Of a DNA stretch of 64,000 nt, positions 1-8,428 are shown piece by piece (position 1 is the first letter of the stretch; the number at the start of each line of letters is the position of its first letter). The notes below the pieces were generated by a model. The model was not told the DNA's origin. It ran no database searches and saw only the letters and a list, made by a program, of their open reading frames with translations. A program made the position numbers and the translations under genes. Source of the DNA: Streptomyces sp. NRRL B-24484 (GTDB taxonomy: Bacteria > Actinomycetota > Actinomycetes > Streptomycetales > Streptomycetaceae); the NCBI RefSeq assembly GCF_000717715.1, contig NZ_JOAI01000001.1, forward strand, positions 248,001 to 312,000. The letters are read 5' to 3'.

Positions 1-2
1 TC

Positions 3-1853
3 GACCACGTCGCCGCCACCGTCCGCCGGGCGCTCGCCGAACGCGAGGGCGACGTGCTCTGCTTCCTGCCCGGCGTCGGCGAGATCGCCCGGGTCGCCGG
101 GCTGCTCGGCACCGGCACCGAGGTCCTGCAGCTGCACGGGCGGGCGCCGCAGGCCGTCCAGGACGCCGCGCTCACCCCCGGCGGGCGGCGCCGCGTCGTG
201 CTCGCCACCTCGGTCGCCGAGTCCTCGCTGACGGTGCCGGGCGTGCGGATCGTCGTCGACTCCGGTCTCGCCCGGGAGCCGCGCACCGACCACGCCCGCG
301 GCCTCGCCGGGCTGGTCACCGTCCGTGCCTCGCTCGCCGCCGCCCGGCAGCGCGCCGGCCGGGCCGGCCGCGAGGGCCCCGGCACCGTCTACCGGTGCTG
401 GGCCGAGGCCGAGGACGCCCGCGCGCAGCCCTTCCCCACGCCCGAGATCGGCCTCGCCGACCTCACCGGCTTCGCCCTGCAGGCGGCCTGCTGGGGCGAC
501 CCGGACGCCCGCGGCCTCGCCCTGCCCGACCCGCCGCCCACCGGCGCGATGGCCGCCGCCCGCGAGACCCTGCGGGCCCTCGGCGCCGTGGACGCCGACG
601 GCAGGGCCACCGACCGCGGCCGCCGGATCGTCCGCACGGGCCTGCACCCCCGGCTCGCCCGCGCCCTCCTCGACGGCACCGAGCTGGTCGGCGCCCGGCG
701 CGCCGCCGAGCTCGTCGCCCTGCTCTCCGAGGAGCCGCCGCGCGCCCTCGGCGACGACCTGCTCGCCGTCTGGCGGACCGTCCGCGGCGCCGACGACCCG
801 TACGCCCGCCGCTGGCGGGACGAGACCCGGCGGCTGCGGCAGGACGGCACCGGGCCCGCCGGGGTGGCCGACGAGGCCGCGGCCGGGCTGGTCGTCGCGC
901 TCGCCCACCCCGAACGGATCGCCCGGGCCCGCGGCGGCGACCGCGGCTACCTGATGGCCTCCGGCACCGCCGCGGAGCTCGGCCCCGGTTCGCTGCTCGG
1001 CGGCGCCGAGTGGCTCGCGGTCGCGGTGGCCGACCGCCCGGCGGGCTCGCCGTCCGCCCGGGTGCAGCGGGCCGTCGCCCTGGACGAGGCCACCGCCCGG
1101 CGGGCCGGCGCCGCCCTGGTGACCGAACGCGAGGAGGTGCACTGGTCGGCCCGCGAGGGCGGGCTCACCGCCCGGCGGGTCGCCCGGCTCGGCGCGGTCG
1201 AGCTGACCGCGGCGCCGCTCACCGACCCGGACCCGGTGCTGGTGCGGGCCGCCCTGCTGGACGGCCTCGCCCGGGAGGGCGTCGGCACCCTGCTCAGCTG
1301 GCCGCCGGCCGCGGACGGGCTGCGGGAGCGGCTGGCCTTCCTGCACCGCGTGCTCGGCGACCCGTGGCCGGACGTCTCCGACGACGCCCTGCTGGAGCGG
1401 GCCGGCGACTGGCTGGAACCGGAGCTCTCGCGGGCCCGGCGGCGGGCCGACCTCGGCCGGATCGACACCGCCGCCGCCCTGCAGCGGCTGCTGCCCTGGG
1501 CGGGCGGCGAGGCCGGCCGACTGGACGAGCTGGCGCCCGAGCGGATCGCCGTCCCGAGCGGATCGCGGATCCGGGTGGACTACTCCGGCGAGCGTCCCGT
1601 CCTCGCCGTGAAGCTCCAGGAACTGTTCGGCTGGCAGGCGGCGCCGGCGCTGGCGGGCGGTCGCGTCCCGCTCACCGTGCACCTGCTCTCCCCCGCCGGC
1701 CGCCCGGCAGCGGTCACCGGCGACCTCGCGTCCTTCTGGCGGGACGGCTACCGGGCCGTCCGCGCCGACCTCCGCGGCCGCTACCCCCGCCACCCCTGGC
1801 CGGAGGACCCCACCACCGCCGAGCCCACCCGCCGGGCCAACCCGCGCAAGTGA
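3..1853 (+). CDS. hrpB: ATP-dependent RNA helicase HrpB, 5'-truncated by the window edge
   Basis: The frame is open to the left edge, so the N-terminal RecA lobe (Walker A and DEAH box) lies outside; about 616 residues are visible. The second helicase lobe is clear: ATSVAESSLTVPGVRIVVDS is the motif V region and RQRAGRAGREGPG is motif VI with its arginine fingers. A winged-helix/ratchet region and a long C-terminal part ending in W-PEDP-type sequence follow, as in the HrpB_C family. HrpB proteins are usually about 820-850 residues, so roughly a quarter is missing. HrpB is a DEAH/RHA helicase of poorly defined RNA substrate in bacteria. The stop codon is followed by a short hairpin and then a convergent gene, so this is the last gene of its unit. 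Confidence 0.9.
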   Translation, partial: DHVAATVRRALAEREGDVLCFLPGVGEIARVAGLLGTGTEVLQLHGRAPQAVQDAALTPGGRRRVVLATSVAESSLTVPGVRIVVDSGLAREPRTDHARGLAGLVTVRASLAAARQRAGRAGREGPGTVYRCWAEAEDARAQPFPTPEIGLADLTGFALQAACWGDPDARGLALPDPPPTGAMAAARETLRALGAVDADGRATDRGRRIVRTGLHPRLARALLDGTELVGARRAAELVALLSEEPPRALGDDLLAVWRTVRGADDPYARRWRDETRRLRQDGTGPAGVADEAAAGLVVALAHPERIARARGGDRGYLMASGTAAELGPGSLLGGAEWLAVAVADRPAGSPSARVQRAVALDEATARRAGAALVTEREEVHWSAREGGLTARRVARLGAVELTAAPLTDPDPVLVRAALLDGLAREGVGTLLSWPPAADGLRERLAFLHRVLGDPWPDVSDDALLERAGDWLEPELSRARRRADLGRIDTAAALQRLLPWAGGEAGRLDELAPERIAVPSGSRIRVDYSGERPVLAVKLQELFGWQAAPALAGGRVPLTVHLLSPAGRPAAVTGDLASFWRDGYRAVRADLRGRYPRHPWPEDPTTAEPTRRANPRK

Positions 1854-1872
1854 TCGACGGCCCGCCGGTGCG

Positions 1873-1890
1873 CCGGGCGGAGGCGCCCGG
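1873..1890. terminator. short GC-rich hairpin between convergent genes
   Basis: CCGGGCG (1873-1879) pairs with CGCCCGG (1884-1890) across a 4-nt loop. It lies 20 nt after the hrpB stop and before the end of the convergent gene at 1968. There is no T run, so termination is an inference from position. Confidence 0.4.
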
Positions 1891-1967
1891 CCGGTCCGGG
1901 AGCGGCGGCCCGACGGGATCCGGGCCGTGGGCCCCCGCGAGGCAGCGGTACGCGCTCGACGGCACGC

Positions 1968-2471
1968 CTAGCGGGGCAGCGGGGTGCCGGTCTTCACCGG
2001 GTCGCAGGTCATGATCTCGCCGGCGGGGTTGGTCGCGCAGGTGCCGCCGCGGGTGGCGCTGCCGCCGTCGCTGCGCGGGTCGTCCGTACCGGGGCTGATC
2101 TGCCAGCGGGGCGTCGCGGCGGCCCGGCGGGTCGGTGCGCCGGCCTTGGCCGTCCGGGGCACGGTCGCCCGGGGCGAAGCCGCGTGGGCGGGGGCCGCGG
2201 ACGGGGACGCCGTCGGAGTCGGGGTCGGCTCCGGCGCGGACGGGAGGGCCGTGCCGGCCGACGGGACGGCCGGACTCGCGGACGGCACCGGCGTCGGCGT
2301 GGGCGGGGCGGAGACGGCCGGCACCGGTCGGGCGGCGGGCGGGTGCTCCGGGCCGCCCGACAGCGCCCAGGCGCTGCCGCCCAGGGCCAGCAGCGCCGCA
2401 CCGGCACCGGCACCGGCACCGATCAGCAGCGGGCGCCGGCGGCCCCGCACGGCTCTCGCGTCCTCGTCCAT
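1968..2471 (-). CDS. hypothetical membrane-anchored, Pro/Thr/Ser-rich secreted protein
   Basis: A protein of 167 residues I do not recognise. The N-terminus carries RGRRRP and then a hydrophobic segment (about residues 16-37) built from Gly-Ala repeats, so it is either a signal peptide or a single anchor. A low-complexity Pro/Thr/Ser/Ala spacer of about 75 residues follows, typical of a cell-wall-spanning linker. The C-terminal 45 residues are different, with two cysteines (GGTCATN and MTCDP) that could form a disulfide outside the cell. The start has a good ribosome site, GAGGAG, 8 nt ahead. DNA for the hydrophobic segment contains a small CCGGCA-type hexamer repeat near 2400-2420. It points away from polA across a strong terminator, so it is probably its own unit. 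Confidence 0.6.
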   Translation of the reverse strand: MDEDARAVRGRRRPLLIGAGAGAGAALLALGGSAWALSGGPEHPPAARPVPAVSAPPTPTPVPSASPAVPSAGTALPSAPEPTPTPTASPSAAPAHAASPRATVPRTAKAGAPTRRAAATPRWQISPGTDDPRSDGGSATRGGTCATNPAGEIMTCDPVKTGTPLPR

Positions 2472-2519
2472 CTCCGCGCTCCTCTGCGATCTTGAATCGG
2501 GGGTGCGCGGATTCTAGGG

Positions 2520-2563
2520 CCGACCGGGCCCCCGCCCCCACGAGGGGTCGGGGGCCCGGTCGG
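2520..2563 (-). terminator. polA terminator hairpin
   Basis: Perfect 15-bp arms, CCGACCGGGCCCCCG at 2520-2534 and its complement at 2549-2563, with a 14-nt loop. It begins 4 nt after the polA stop codon. It has no T run, as usual in this window. Confidence 0.75.
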
Positions 2564-2567
2564 AGGC

Positions 2568-5354
2568 TCAGTGGGCGGCAGCCTCCCAGTTCGGGCCGGA
2601 GCCGACGGAGACGTCGAGCGGGGCACGCAGCGGGTAGGCACCGGCCATCTGCTCGCGGACGAGCGCCTCGACCTGCTCGCGCTCGCCGGGGACGACCTCC
2701 AGCACGATTTCGTCGTGCACCTGGAGGAGCATCCGGGAGCCGAGGCCGGCCGCGGTGAGGGCGCGGTCGACGTTCAGCATGGCGATCTTGACGATGTCGG
2801 CCGCCGAACCCTGGATCGGCGCGTTGAGGGCCATCCGCTCGGCCATCTCGCGGCGCTGCCGGTTGTCGCTGGTGAGGTCGGGCAGGTAGCGGCGGCGGCC
2901 GAGCAGGGTCTCGGTGTAGCCGACCGCGCGGGCCTCCTCGACGACGTTGTGCAGGTAGTCGCGGACGCCGCCGAACCGCTGGAAGTAGGTGTCCATCAGG
3001 CCCTGGGCCTCGGCGGGCTTGATGCCGAGCTGCTGCGAGAGGCCGTACGCGGAGAGGCCGTAGGCGAGGCCGTAGGACATCGCCTTGATCTTGCGGCGCA
3101 TCTCGGCGTCGACGGCGTCCCGGGCGACCTCGAACACCTGGGAGGCGACGGTGGTGTGCAGGTCCTCGCCGCTGAGGAAGGCCTCGATCAGGGCCTCGTC
3201 CTCGGAGAGGTGGGCCATGATGCGCAGCTCGATCTGCGAGTAGTCCGCGGTGAGCAGCGACTCGTAGCCCTCGCCGACGACGAAGGCGCGGCGGATCGCG
3301 CGGCCCTCCTCGGTGCGGACGGGGATGTTCTGCAGGTTCGGGTCCTGCGAGGAGAGCCGGCCGGTGGCGGCGACCATCTGGTTGAAGGTGGTGTGGATGC
3401 GGCCCTGCGGGGAGACCGTCTTGAGCAGGCCCTCGACGGTGGTCCGCAGCTTGGCCTGGTCCCGGTGGCGGAGCAGGATCACCGGGAGCTCGTTGGTGGT
3501 CTGGGTGGCCAGCCAGGTGAGCGCGTCGGCGTCCGTGGTGTAGCCGGTCTTGATCTTCTTGGTCTTGGGCAGGCCGAGCTCGCCGAAGAGGATCTCCTGG
3601 AGCTGCTTGGGCGATCCCAGGTTGAAGGGGTGGCCGGCGGCGGCGTGCGCCTCGTCGACGCAGCGCTGGATCTCGGCGGCGAACTGGGTCTCCAGGCCGG
3701 TGAGCCAGTCGCGGTCTGCGGCGATGCCGTAGCGCTCCATCCGGGCGAGCAGCTCGGCGATCGGCAGTTCCATGTCGTGGAAGAGCCCGGCGGCGCCGAC
3801 CTCGGCGAGCCGGCCGTCGAACAGCTCGGCGAGGTCGAGGATCGCCCGGGCCTGGACCATCAGCGCGCGGGCGGCGGCGCCGGAGTCCTCCTCCGGGGCG
3901 TCGAAGGAGAGCTGGCCGGTCTCGGCCGCGGCGGCCGGGGCCAGCGAGCGGGCGAGGTACTCCTCGGCGAGGACGTCGAGGGTGAAGGTGCGCCGGCCGG
4001 GCTTCTCCAGGTAGGCGGCGAGGGCGGTGTCGGCGGTGACGCCGCCGATCCGCCAGCCCTGCTCGGCGAAGGCGCGCATGACGTGCTTGGCGATGTGCAG
4101 CGCCTTGGGGTGCTCCGGGTCGGCGAGCCAGGCGGTGAAGGCCTGGTCGTCGGCCTGGTCGAGGGCGGCCGGGTCGAACCAGGCCGCGGCGTCGCCGGCG
4201 GCGAGGGCGACCTCCTGGACGCGGCCGGTGCCGAGCGCCCAGGTGTAGACGGCGGCGATCGCGGTGCGGTCCTTGCCGTGCTCGGCGAGCCAGGCGGTGA
4301 GGGCGCCCGGCTCGGTCAGCACGTCGCCGTCGACCTCGGGGCCGGCGACGGTCTCCGGGGCCTCGGTCTCGGCGGCGCCGGCCGGGTCCATGGCGTAGAC
4401 ACGCTCGCGGAAGTTCGGGTTGCGGAACTCCAGCGACTCCATGATCTGGCCGACGGCCGGCTTGTCGAAGGGCCGGCGGGCGAGGTCGGCGACGCCGAGC
4501 GGCAGGTGGACGTCGCGCACCAGCTCGGTGAGGATGCGGTTGCGCTTGACCGAGTCGAGGTGCTCGCGGAGCTTCTCGCCGATCTTGCCCTTGACCTCGT
4601 CGGCGCGGGCGACCAGCTCGTCGAAGGAGCCGAACTGGTTGACCCACTTCGCGGCGGTCTTCTCGCCGACGCCGGGGATGCCGGGCAGGTTGTCGGACGG
4701 GTCGCCGCGCAGCGCCGCGAGGTCGGGGTACTGGGTGGGGGTGACGCCGTACTTCTCGGCGACCTTCTCGGGCGTGTAGCGGGTGAGCTCGGAGACGCCC
4801 TTGGTCGGGTAGAGCACGGTGACCCGCTCGTCGACGAGCTGGAGGGAGTCCCGGTCGCCGGTGACGATCTGCACCTCGAAGCCGTCGGCGGCGGCGGCCG
4901 TGGCCAGGGTGGCGATGACGTCGTCGGCCTCGAAGCCCTCGGCGGTGATCCGCGGGATGTGCATGGCGTCGAGCAGCTCGCCGATCAGGCCGACCTGGCT
5001 GCGGAACTCGTCCGGGGTGGCGGCGCGGTTGGCCTTGTAGTCCGGGAACTCCGCGGAGCGGAAGGTCTGCCGGGAGAGGTCGAAGGCGACCGCGAGGTGG
5101 GTGGGCCGCTCGTCGCGCACCGTGTTGGCCAGCATCGAGGCGAAGCCGTACACGGCGTTGGTCGGCTGCCCGGTGGTGGTGTTGAAGTTCTCCACGGGCA
5201 GCGCGTAGAAGGCCCGGTAGGCCATCGAATGCCCGTCGAGCAGCATCAGCCGGCGCTGCCCGCCGCCCGCCGCGTCCCCACCTGCGTCCGGCACAGCCCT
5301 GTCCGCACCCTGCACAGCCACGTCAACGTCCGTTCCTGCCGGTTCCTCTGCCAC
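2568..5354 (-). CDS. polA: DNA polymerase I
   Basis: Family A polymerase of 928 residues that fills gaps and removes RNA primers in repair and lagging-strand maturation. After about 35 poorly conserved residues the 5'-3' exonuclease domain starts at LMLLDGHSMAYRAFYALP. The central region, where the 3'-5' proofreading exonuclease should carry its DxE motif, reads AIAAVYTWALG and has no such acidic pair, so proofreading is probably lost. The polymerase part is intact: motif A DYSQIELR near residue 703, motif B RRKIKAMSYGLAYG near 752, motif C QVHDEIVLEV near 878. I chose the GTG at 5354: there is no Shine-Dalgarno but a TAGGAT hexamer sits 6 nt upstream, which fits a leaderless message. An internal methionine at LMLLDGH is an alternative start. 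Confidence 0.96.
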   Translation of the reverse strand: MAEEPAGTDVDVAVQGADRAVPDAGGDAAGGGQRRLMLLDGHSMAYRAFYALPVENFNTTTGQPTNAVYGFASMLANTVRDERPTHLAVAFDLSRQTFRSAEFPDYKANRAATPDEFRSQVGLIGELLDAMHIPRITAEGFEADDVIATLATAAAADGFEVQIVTGDRDSLQLVDERVTVLYPTKGVSELTRYTPEKVAEKYGVTPTQYPDLAALRGDPSDNLPGIPGVGEKTAAKWVNQFGSFDELVARADEVKGKIGEKLREHLDSVKRNRILTELVRDVHLPLGVADLARRPFDKPAVGQIMESLEFRNPNFRERVYAMDPAGAAETEAPETVAGPEVDGDVLTEPGALTAWLAEHGKDRTAIAAVYTWALGTGRVQEVALAAGDAAAWFDPAALDQADDQAFTAWLADPEHPKALHIAKHVMRAFAEQGWRIGGVTADTALAAYLEKPGRRTFTLDVLAEEYLARSLAPAAAAETGQLSFDAPEEDSGAAARALMVQARAILDLAELFDGRLAEVGAAGLFHDMELPIAELLARMERYGIAADRDWLTGLETQFAAEIQRCVDEAHAAAGHPFNLGSPKQLQEILFGELGLPKTKKIKTGYTTDADALTWLATQTTNELPVILLRHRDQAKLRTTVEGLLKTVSPQGRIHTTFNQMVAATGRLSSQDPNLQNIPVRTEEGRAIRRAFVVGEGYESLLTADYSQIELRIMAHLSEDEALIEAFLSGEDLHTTVASQVFEVARDAVDAEMRRKIKAMSYGLAYGLSAYGLSQQLGIKPAEAQGLMDTYFQRFGGVRDYLHNVVEEARAVGYTETLLGRRRYLPDLTSDNRQRREMAERMALNAPIQGSAADIVKIAMLNVDRALTAAGLGSRMLLQVHDEIVLEVVPGEREQVEALVREQMAGAYPLRAPLDVSVGSGPNWEAAAH

Positions 5355-5360
5355 ACCTCG

Positions 5361-5366
5361 ATCCTA
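5361..5366 (-). promoter_or_regulatory. probable -10 hexamer of a leaderless polA transcript
   Basis: TAGGAT on the minus strand ends 6 nt before the polA GTG, so transcription would begin at or next to the start codon. No ribosome-binding sequence is visible in between. Inference from spacing only. Confidence 0.45.
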
Positions 5367-5498
5367 GGGCGCGGCACCGACACGGACCGCCACCGTGCCG
5401 GGGCCCCGGCGGTGTCGGCCCTGGCCGCCCCGGGGCCCGCGGGCCGGTCGTACGATCACAGACAGCACGACGACGTGACCCCCACCGGCAGGAGCACC

Positions 5499-5954
5499 AT
5501 GACCGACGCGGCCCCCGTAGTACTGAACGTGCCCCAGGACGTCCTCGACCACTTCGCGAAGCTCGGGGTCAGCCCGGAGACCTTCTCCGGCGGGCACCTG
5601 GGCGAGAAGCTCGGCATCCGGATCACCGAGGCCTCGCCGGACCGGGTGGTGGGCACGATGCCGGTCGAGGGCAACCAGCAGCCGTACGGGCTGCTGCACG
5701 GCGGCGCCTCGGCCGCGCTGGCCGAGACGATCGGGTCGATCGGCGCGATGCTGCACGCCGGGCCGGGTCGGTACGCGGTGGGCGTCGACCTCAACGCCAC
5801 CCACCACAGGTCGGCCACCTCCGGCCTGGTGACGGGCGTGGCCACGGCCGTCTTCAAGGGCCGCACCGCCGCGACGTACGAGATCGCGATCACCGACGAC
5901 ACCGGCCGGCGGATCACCAGCTGCCGGCTGACCTGCATGCTGCGCGACCTGTAG
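5499..5954 (+). CDS. PaaI-family hotdog thioesterase
   Basis: A 151-residue single hotdog-fold protein. GNQQPYGLLHGGASAALAET is the signature of PaaI/YdiI-type acyl-CoA thioesterases: the HGG turn and the acidic residue on the central helix (AET) form the active site that hydrolyses acyl-CoA thioesters. The C-terminal strands (VGVDLNATHHRSA and TYEIAITDDTGRRI) complete the fold. The substrate cannot be read from sequence; the family handles phenylacetyl-CoA derivatives, menaquinone-pathway thioesters and others. The ATG at 5499 is preceded by AGGAG with a 5-nt spacer, and a TACGAT -10-like hexamer lies at 5451-5456. It is divergent from polA and ends at a very strong hairpin, so it is probably monocistronic. 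Confidence 0.85.
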   Translation: MTDAAPVVLNVPQDVLDHFAKLGVSPETFSGGHLGEKLGIRITEASPDRVVGTMPVEGNQQPYGLLHGGASAALAETIGSIGAMLHAGPGRYAVGVDLNATHHRSATSGLVTGVATAVFKGRTAATYEIAITDDTGRRITSCRLTCMLRDL

Positions 5955-5977
5955 CACCCGCACCGTCGCGCGCCGTC

Positions 5978-6016
5978 CCGCCGCGCACCCGCCGTTCCCC
6001 GGCGGGTGCGCGGCGG
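5978..6016 (+). terminator. thioesterase terminator hairpin
   Basis: Perfect 16-bp arms (5978-5993 and 6001-6016) with a 7-nt loop GTTCCCC, 24 nt after the thioesterase stop and upstream of the next gene's ribosome site. Confidence 0.75.
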
Positions 6017-6083
6017 TTCCGTACGGGCTCCGTTTGGGCACGGCCGGTCGGGGGCAGATCCTCCCGGACGAGGGGGCACCAGC

Positions 6084-6746
6084 ATGTCCGGCGCACGGCA
6101 CGGCGGAGCCGAACCCGGCGGTCACGGACACCTCGGCCCGATCGAGCCGGCCGAGGGGACGGAGGCACCGCCGCTCCCGCCGCTGCCCTTGCACCGGCTG
6201 CTGAGCGGACGTCAGAAGGCCGTGCTGGCCGCGGTGTTCGCCGCCGTGGTCGCGGTGCTGACGCTGCGCCACCCCGGACGCGACCCGACGCCCCCGCCCC
6301 CGGCCGTGACCGAGCCGGTGCCCTCGGTCGTCTCCCACCTGCACTACGCCGGCCCGGTGTCCCCGCCGGCCGGGCCGGGGCAGGTCTTCGCCCTCCGGGT
6401 GTCGGCGGAGGCGGACCGGCCGTACGACGTGGTGGCGGTCCGCCAGAGCTATCCCGGTTTGTCCGTCACGGTGACGGGCGGACTGCCCGTGACCGTCACG
6501 CCGGAGCGGCCGGTGCTGCTGACCGTGGAGTACCGGGTCACGGACTGCGCGGGAGCACCGCCGGACGCCGGGATGCCTTTCCTCGATGTAACGCTGCGTA
6601 ACACGCGCGCAATCGAGACCGTGAGCCAGATCCTCGGCACGCAGTACGCCCGCGACCTGTCCCTGAGGCTGCATTCGGCGTGCCCGATTTCCGGTAACCG
6701 GACGCAGGTGTCCGCACACGCAGTGACGAACACTCATGTCCGATAG
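6084..6746 (+). CDS. hypothetical single-pass membrane protein with extracytoplasmic domain
   Basis: A 220-residue protein not recognised by family. The first 45 residues are Gly/Pro/His-rich and cytosolic in character. A transmembrane helix (about residues 50-64, AVLAAVFAAVVAVLT) follows RLLSGRQK, so the remaining 150 residues should face outside. That part begins with a proline linker and then alternates hydrophobic and polar residues like a beta-sandwich (VFALRVSAEA, VTVTPERPVLLTVEYRV), with cysteines at TDCAG and HSACP that could pair. The ATG at 6084 has GAGGGGG about 8 nt ahead. Codon use at the 3' end (TTT, GTA, TTC) is less GC-rich than elsewhere, running into the AT-richer promoter region of the liv operon. 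Confidence 0.6.
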   Translation: MSGARHGGAEPGGHGHLGPIEPAEGTEAPPLPPLPLHRLLSGRQKAVLAAVFAAVVAVLTLRHPGRDPTPPPPAVTEPVPSVVSHLHYAGPVSPPAGPGQVFALRVSAEADRPYDVVAVRQSYPGLSVTVTGGLPVTVTPERPVLLTVEYRVTDCAGAPPDAGMPFLDVTLRNTRAIETVSQILGTQYARDLSLRLHSACPISGNRTQVSAHAVTNTHVR

Positions 6747-7033
6747 TCGAACACTGCCGGTAGCAGGCGTTTTCCTGTACGACACCGTTTCGGTGGGCGA
6801 GACGACACTTAGCAGCCCGCGCAGAACCGGGCGCGGATGACCAATATTCGAGATTTTCGAAGAGGTCCGCATAACAAGAGAATCACAGCATGTCCGCAGG
6901 TCTGCCGGAGCCTGCCGAAGCCGTTCTAGAGTCACGGCCAGTCACCGCGCCAACCGATCGGGCCAGGCCCCCAGCGCGCGACCCGGCACCGCCACTCCGG
7001 CGCACTGCCTACCTGATCCAGAAGGGGAACTTC
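6747..7033 (+). promoter_or_regulatory. liv operon upstream region
   Basis: This stretch before livK is clearly poorer in GC than its surroundings, especially 6840-6890. A TAGAGT hexamer at 6927-6932 is a possible -10, giving a leader of about 95 nt. An open frame runs from 6890 into livK, but its first 48 codons lack the lipoprotein signal and I treat them as leader. Confidence 0.4.
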
Positions 7034-8260
7034 GTGCGTAACCGTTCTCTGCTTGTCGTGAGCATCGCAGTCGTCGGAGCTCTCACCGTGTCGGCCTGCG
7101 GCTCCCGCGGTGAGAAGTCGGGCGCCAGCGGCGACGCCGGCGGCACCACCGTCACCATCGGCGTCGACGCCCCGCTGACCGGTCCGCTCTCCGCCCTCGG
7201 CCTCGGCATCCAGCACTCCGTCGAGCTGGCTGCCAAGATCGCCAACGACAACAAGGAAGTTCCCGGCGTCACCTTCAAGGTGAAGGCCCTGGACGACAAG
7301 AAGTCGCCCCAGGAAGGCCAGCAGAACGCCACCGCCCTGGTCGCCGACAAGAGCGTCCTCGGCGTCGTCGGCCCGCTGAACTCCGGTGTCGCCCAGTCGA
7401 TGCAGCAGGTCTTCGAGTCGGCGAGCCTGGTCGAGGTCTCCCCGGCCAACACCAACCCGGCCCTGACCCAGGGCGAGAAGTTCGAGACCGAGAAGAAGCG
7501 CACCTTCAAGACGTACTTCCGCACCGCGACCACGGACGCCATCCAGGGCCCGTTCGCCGCGCAGTACGCCTACACCGACCTCGGCAAGAAGACCGCCTAC
7601 CTGATCGACGACAAGAAGACCTACGGCGTGGGTCTGGTCGGCGCCTTCCAGAAGGAGTTCACCAAGCTCGGCGGCACCATCAAGGGCCAGGACCACATCG
7701 ACGAGAACAACCTGGACTTCTCGGCCGTGGTCACCAAGGCCAAGGCCGCCGGCGCCGACGTGATCTACTACGGCGGCGAGTACCCGCAGTCCGGCCCGCT
7801 GTCCGACCAGCTCAAGAAGGCCGGCGTCACCGCCCCCGTCTTCGGCGGCGACGGCATGTACGACCCCGAGTACATCAACAAGGCCAACAAGAACGCCAAC
7901 GGCGACTTCGCGACCTCCGTCGGCGCCCCGGTCGAGTCCCTCGACTCCGCCAAGAAGTTCGTCGCCGACTACAAGGCGGCCGGCTACTCCGACCCGTACG
8001 CGGCCTACGGCGGCTACTCCTACGACGCCGCCTGGTCGATCGTCCAGGCCGTCAAGGCCGTCGTCGCCGACAACGGCGGCAAGGTGCCGTCCGACGCCCG
8101 CGCCAAGGTCGTCACCGCGATGAGCAAGGTCGGCTTCGACGGTGTCACCGGCAAGGTCGGCTTCGACGAGTTCGGCGACGCGGTCAACAAGCAGCTCACC
8201 GTCTACACCGTCAAGGACGGCGCCTGGGCGGTCGCCAAGTCCGGCACCTACGCCGGCTGA
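7034..8260 (+). CDS. livK: branched-chain amino-acid ABC transporter substrate-binding lipoprotein
   Basis: A periplasmic-binding-protein type I (Peripla_BP_6) lipoprotein of 408 residues that captures leucine, isoleucine or valine outside the membrane and passes them to LivHM. The start is GTG 7034 with AAGGGG just ahead; from there the protein opens with a short positively charged stretch, a hydrophobic core and the lipobox LTVSAC, so Cys would be lipidated. The first lobe (VTIGVDAPLTGPLSALG, ending around VGPLNSGVAQSMQ) and the second (DVIYYGGEYPQSG) are typical. Many codons for Lys and Asp give it a hydrophilic surface. It heads a five-gene operon and is separated from livH by a 168-nt gap holding a strong hairpin. 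Confidence 0.9.
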   Translation: MRNRSLLVVSIAVVGALTVSACGSRGEKSGASGDAGGTTVTIGVDAPLTGPLSALGLGIQHSVELAAKIANDNKEVPGVTFKVKALDDKKSPQEGQQNATALVADKSVLGVVGPLNSGVAQSMQQVFESASLVEVSPANTNPALTQGEKFETEKKRTFKTYFRTATTDAIQGPFAAQYAYTDLGKKTAYLIDDKKTYGVGLVGAFQKEFTKLGGTIKGQDHIDENNLDFSAVVTKAKAAGADVIYYGGEYPQSGPLSDQLKKAGVTAPVFGGDGMYDPEYINKANKNANGDFATSVGAPVESLDSAKKFVADYKAAGYSDPYAAYGGYSYDAAWSIVQAVKAVVADNGGKVPSDARAKVVTAMSKVGFDGVTGKVGFDEFGDAVNKQLTVYTVKDGAWAVAKSGTYAG

Positions 8261-8331
8261 CCCACCCCCGGTTGATCCACGGCCGACCCACACGGCCGCA
8301 CCCGGAGCAGCACGCAACAGAACGAACCACC

Positions 8332-8362
8332 GGCGGGGGCGCTGAGAACCAGCGTCCCCGCC
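8332..8362 (+). terminator. intercistronic hairpin between livK and livH
   Basis: Arms 8332-8344 and 8350-8362 (13 bp with one G-U pair) around the loop AGAAC. It is followed by 66 nt with no T run before livH. In binding-protein operons such a hairpin usually causes partial termination or protects the upstream message, giving excess binding protein. That role is inferred. Confidence 0.6.
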
Positions 8363-8428
8363 GTCCCACAACGGTTCGTCCCCACCCCGCAAGCGAACCC
8401 CACCCCGAATCCACTCGGAGGCCCAGCG

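Noticed and set aside
2395..2425. Hexanucleotide repeat CCGGCA as a phase-variable tract
   Set aside because: Only three or four copies, in frame, coding for Gly-Ala in a hydrophobic segment; too short to suggest slippage control.
2571..5954. 1127-residue open frame antisense to polA running into the thioesterase
   Set aside because: It is the GC-rich reverse frame of polA; only its last 151 codons (5499-5954) have a ribosome site and family motifs.
6890..7033. 48-codon N-terminal extension of livK
   Set aside because: It has no signal character and would bury the lipoprotein signal; GTG 7034 has a ribosome site and puts the lipobox in the right place.
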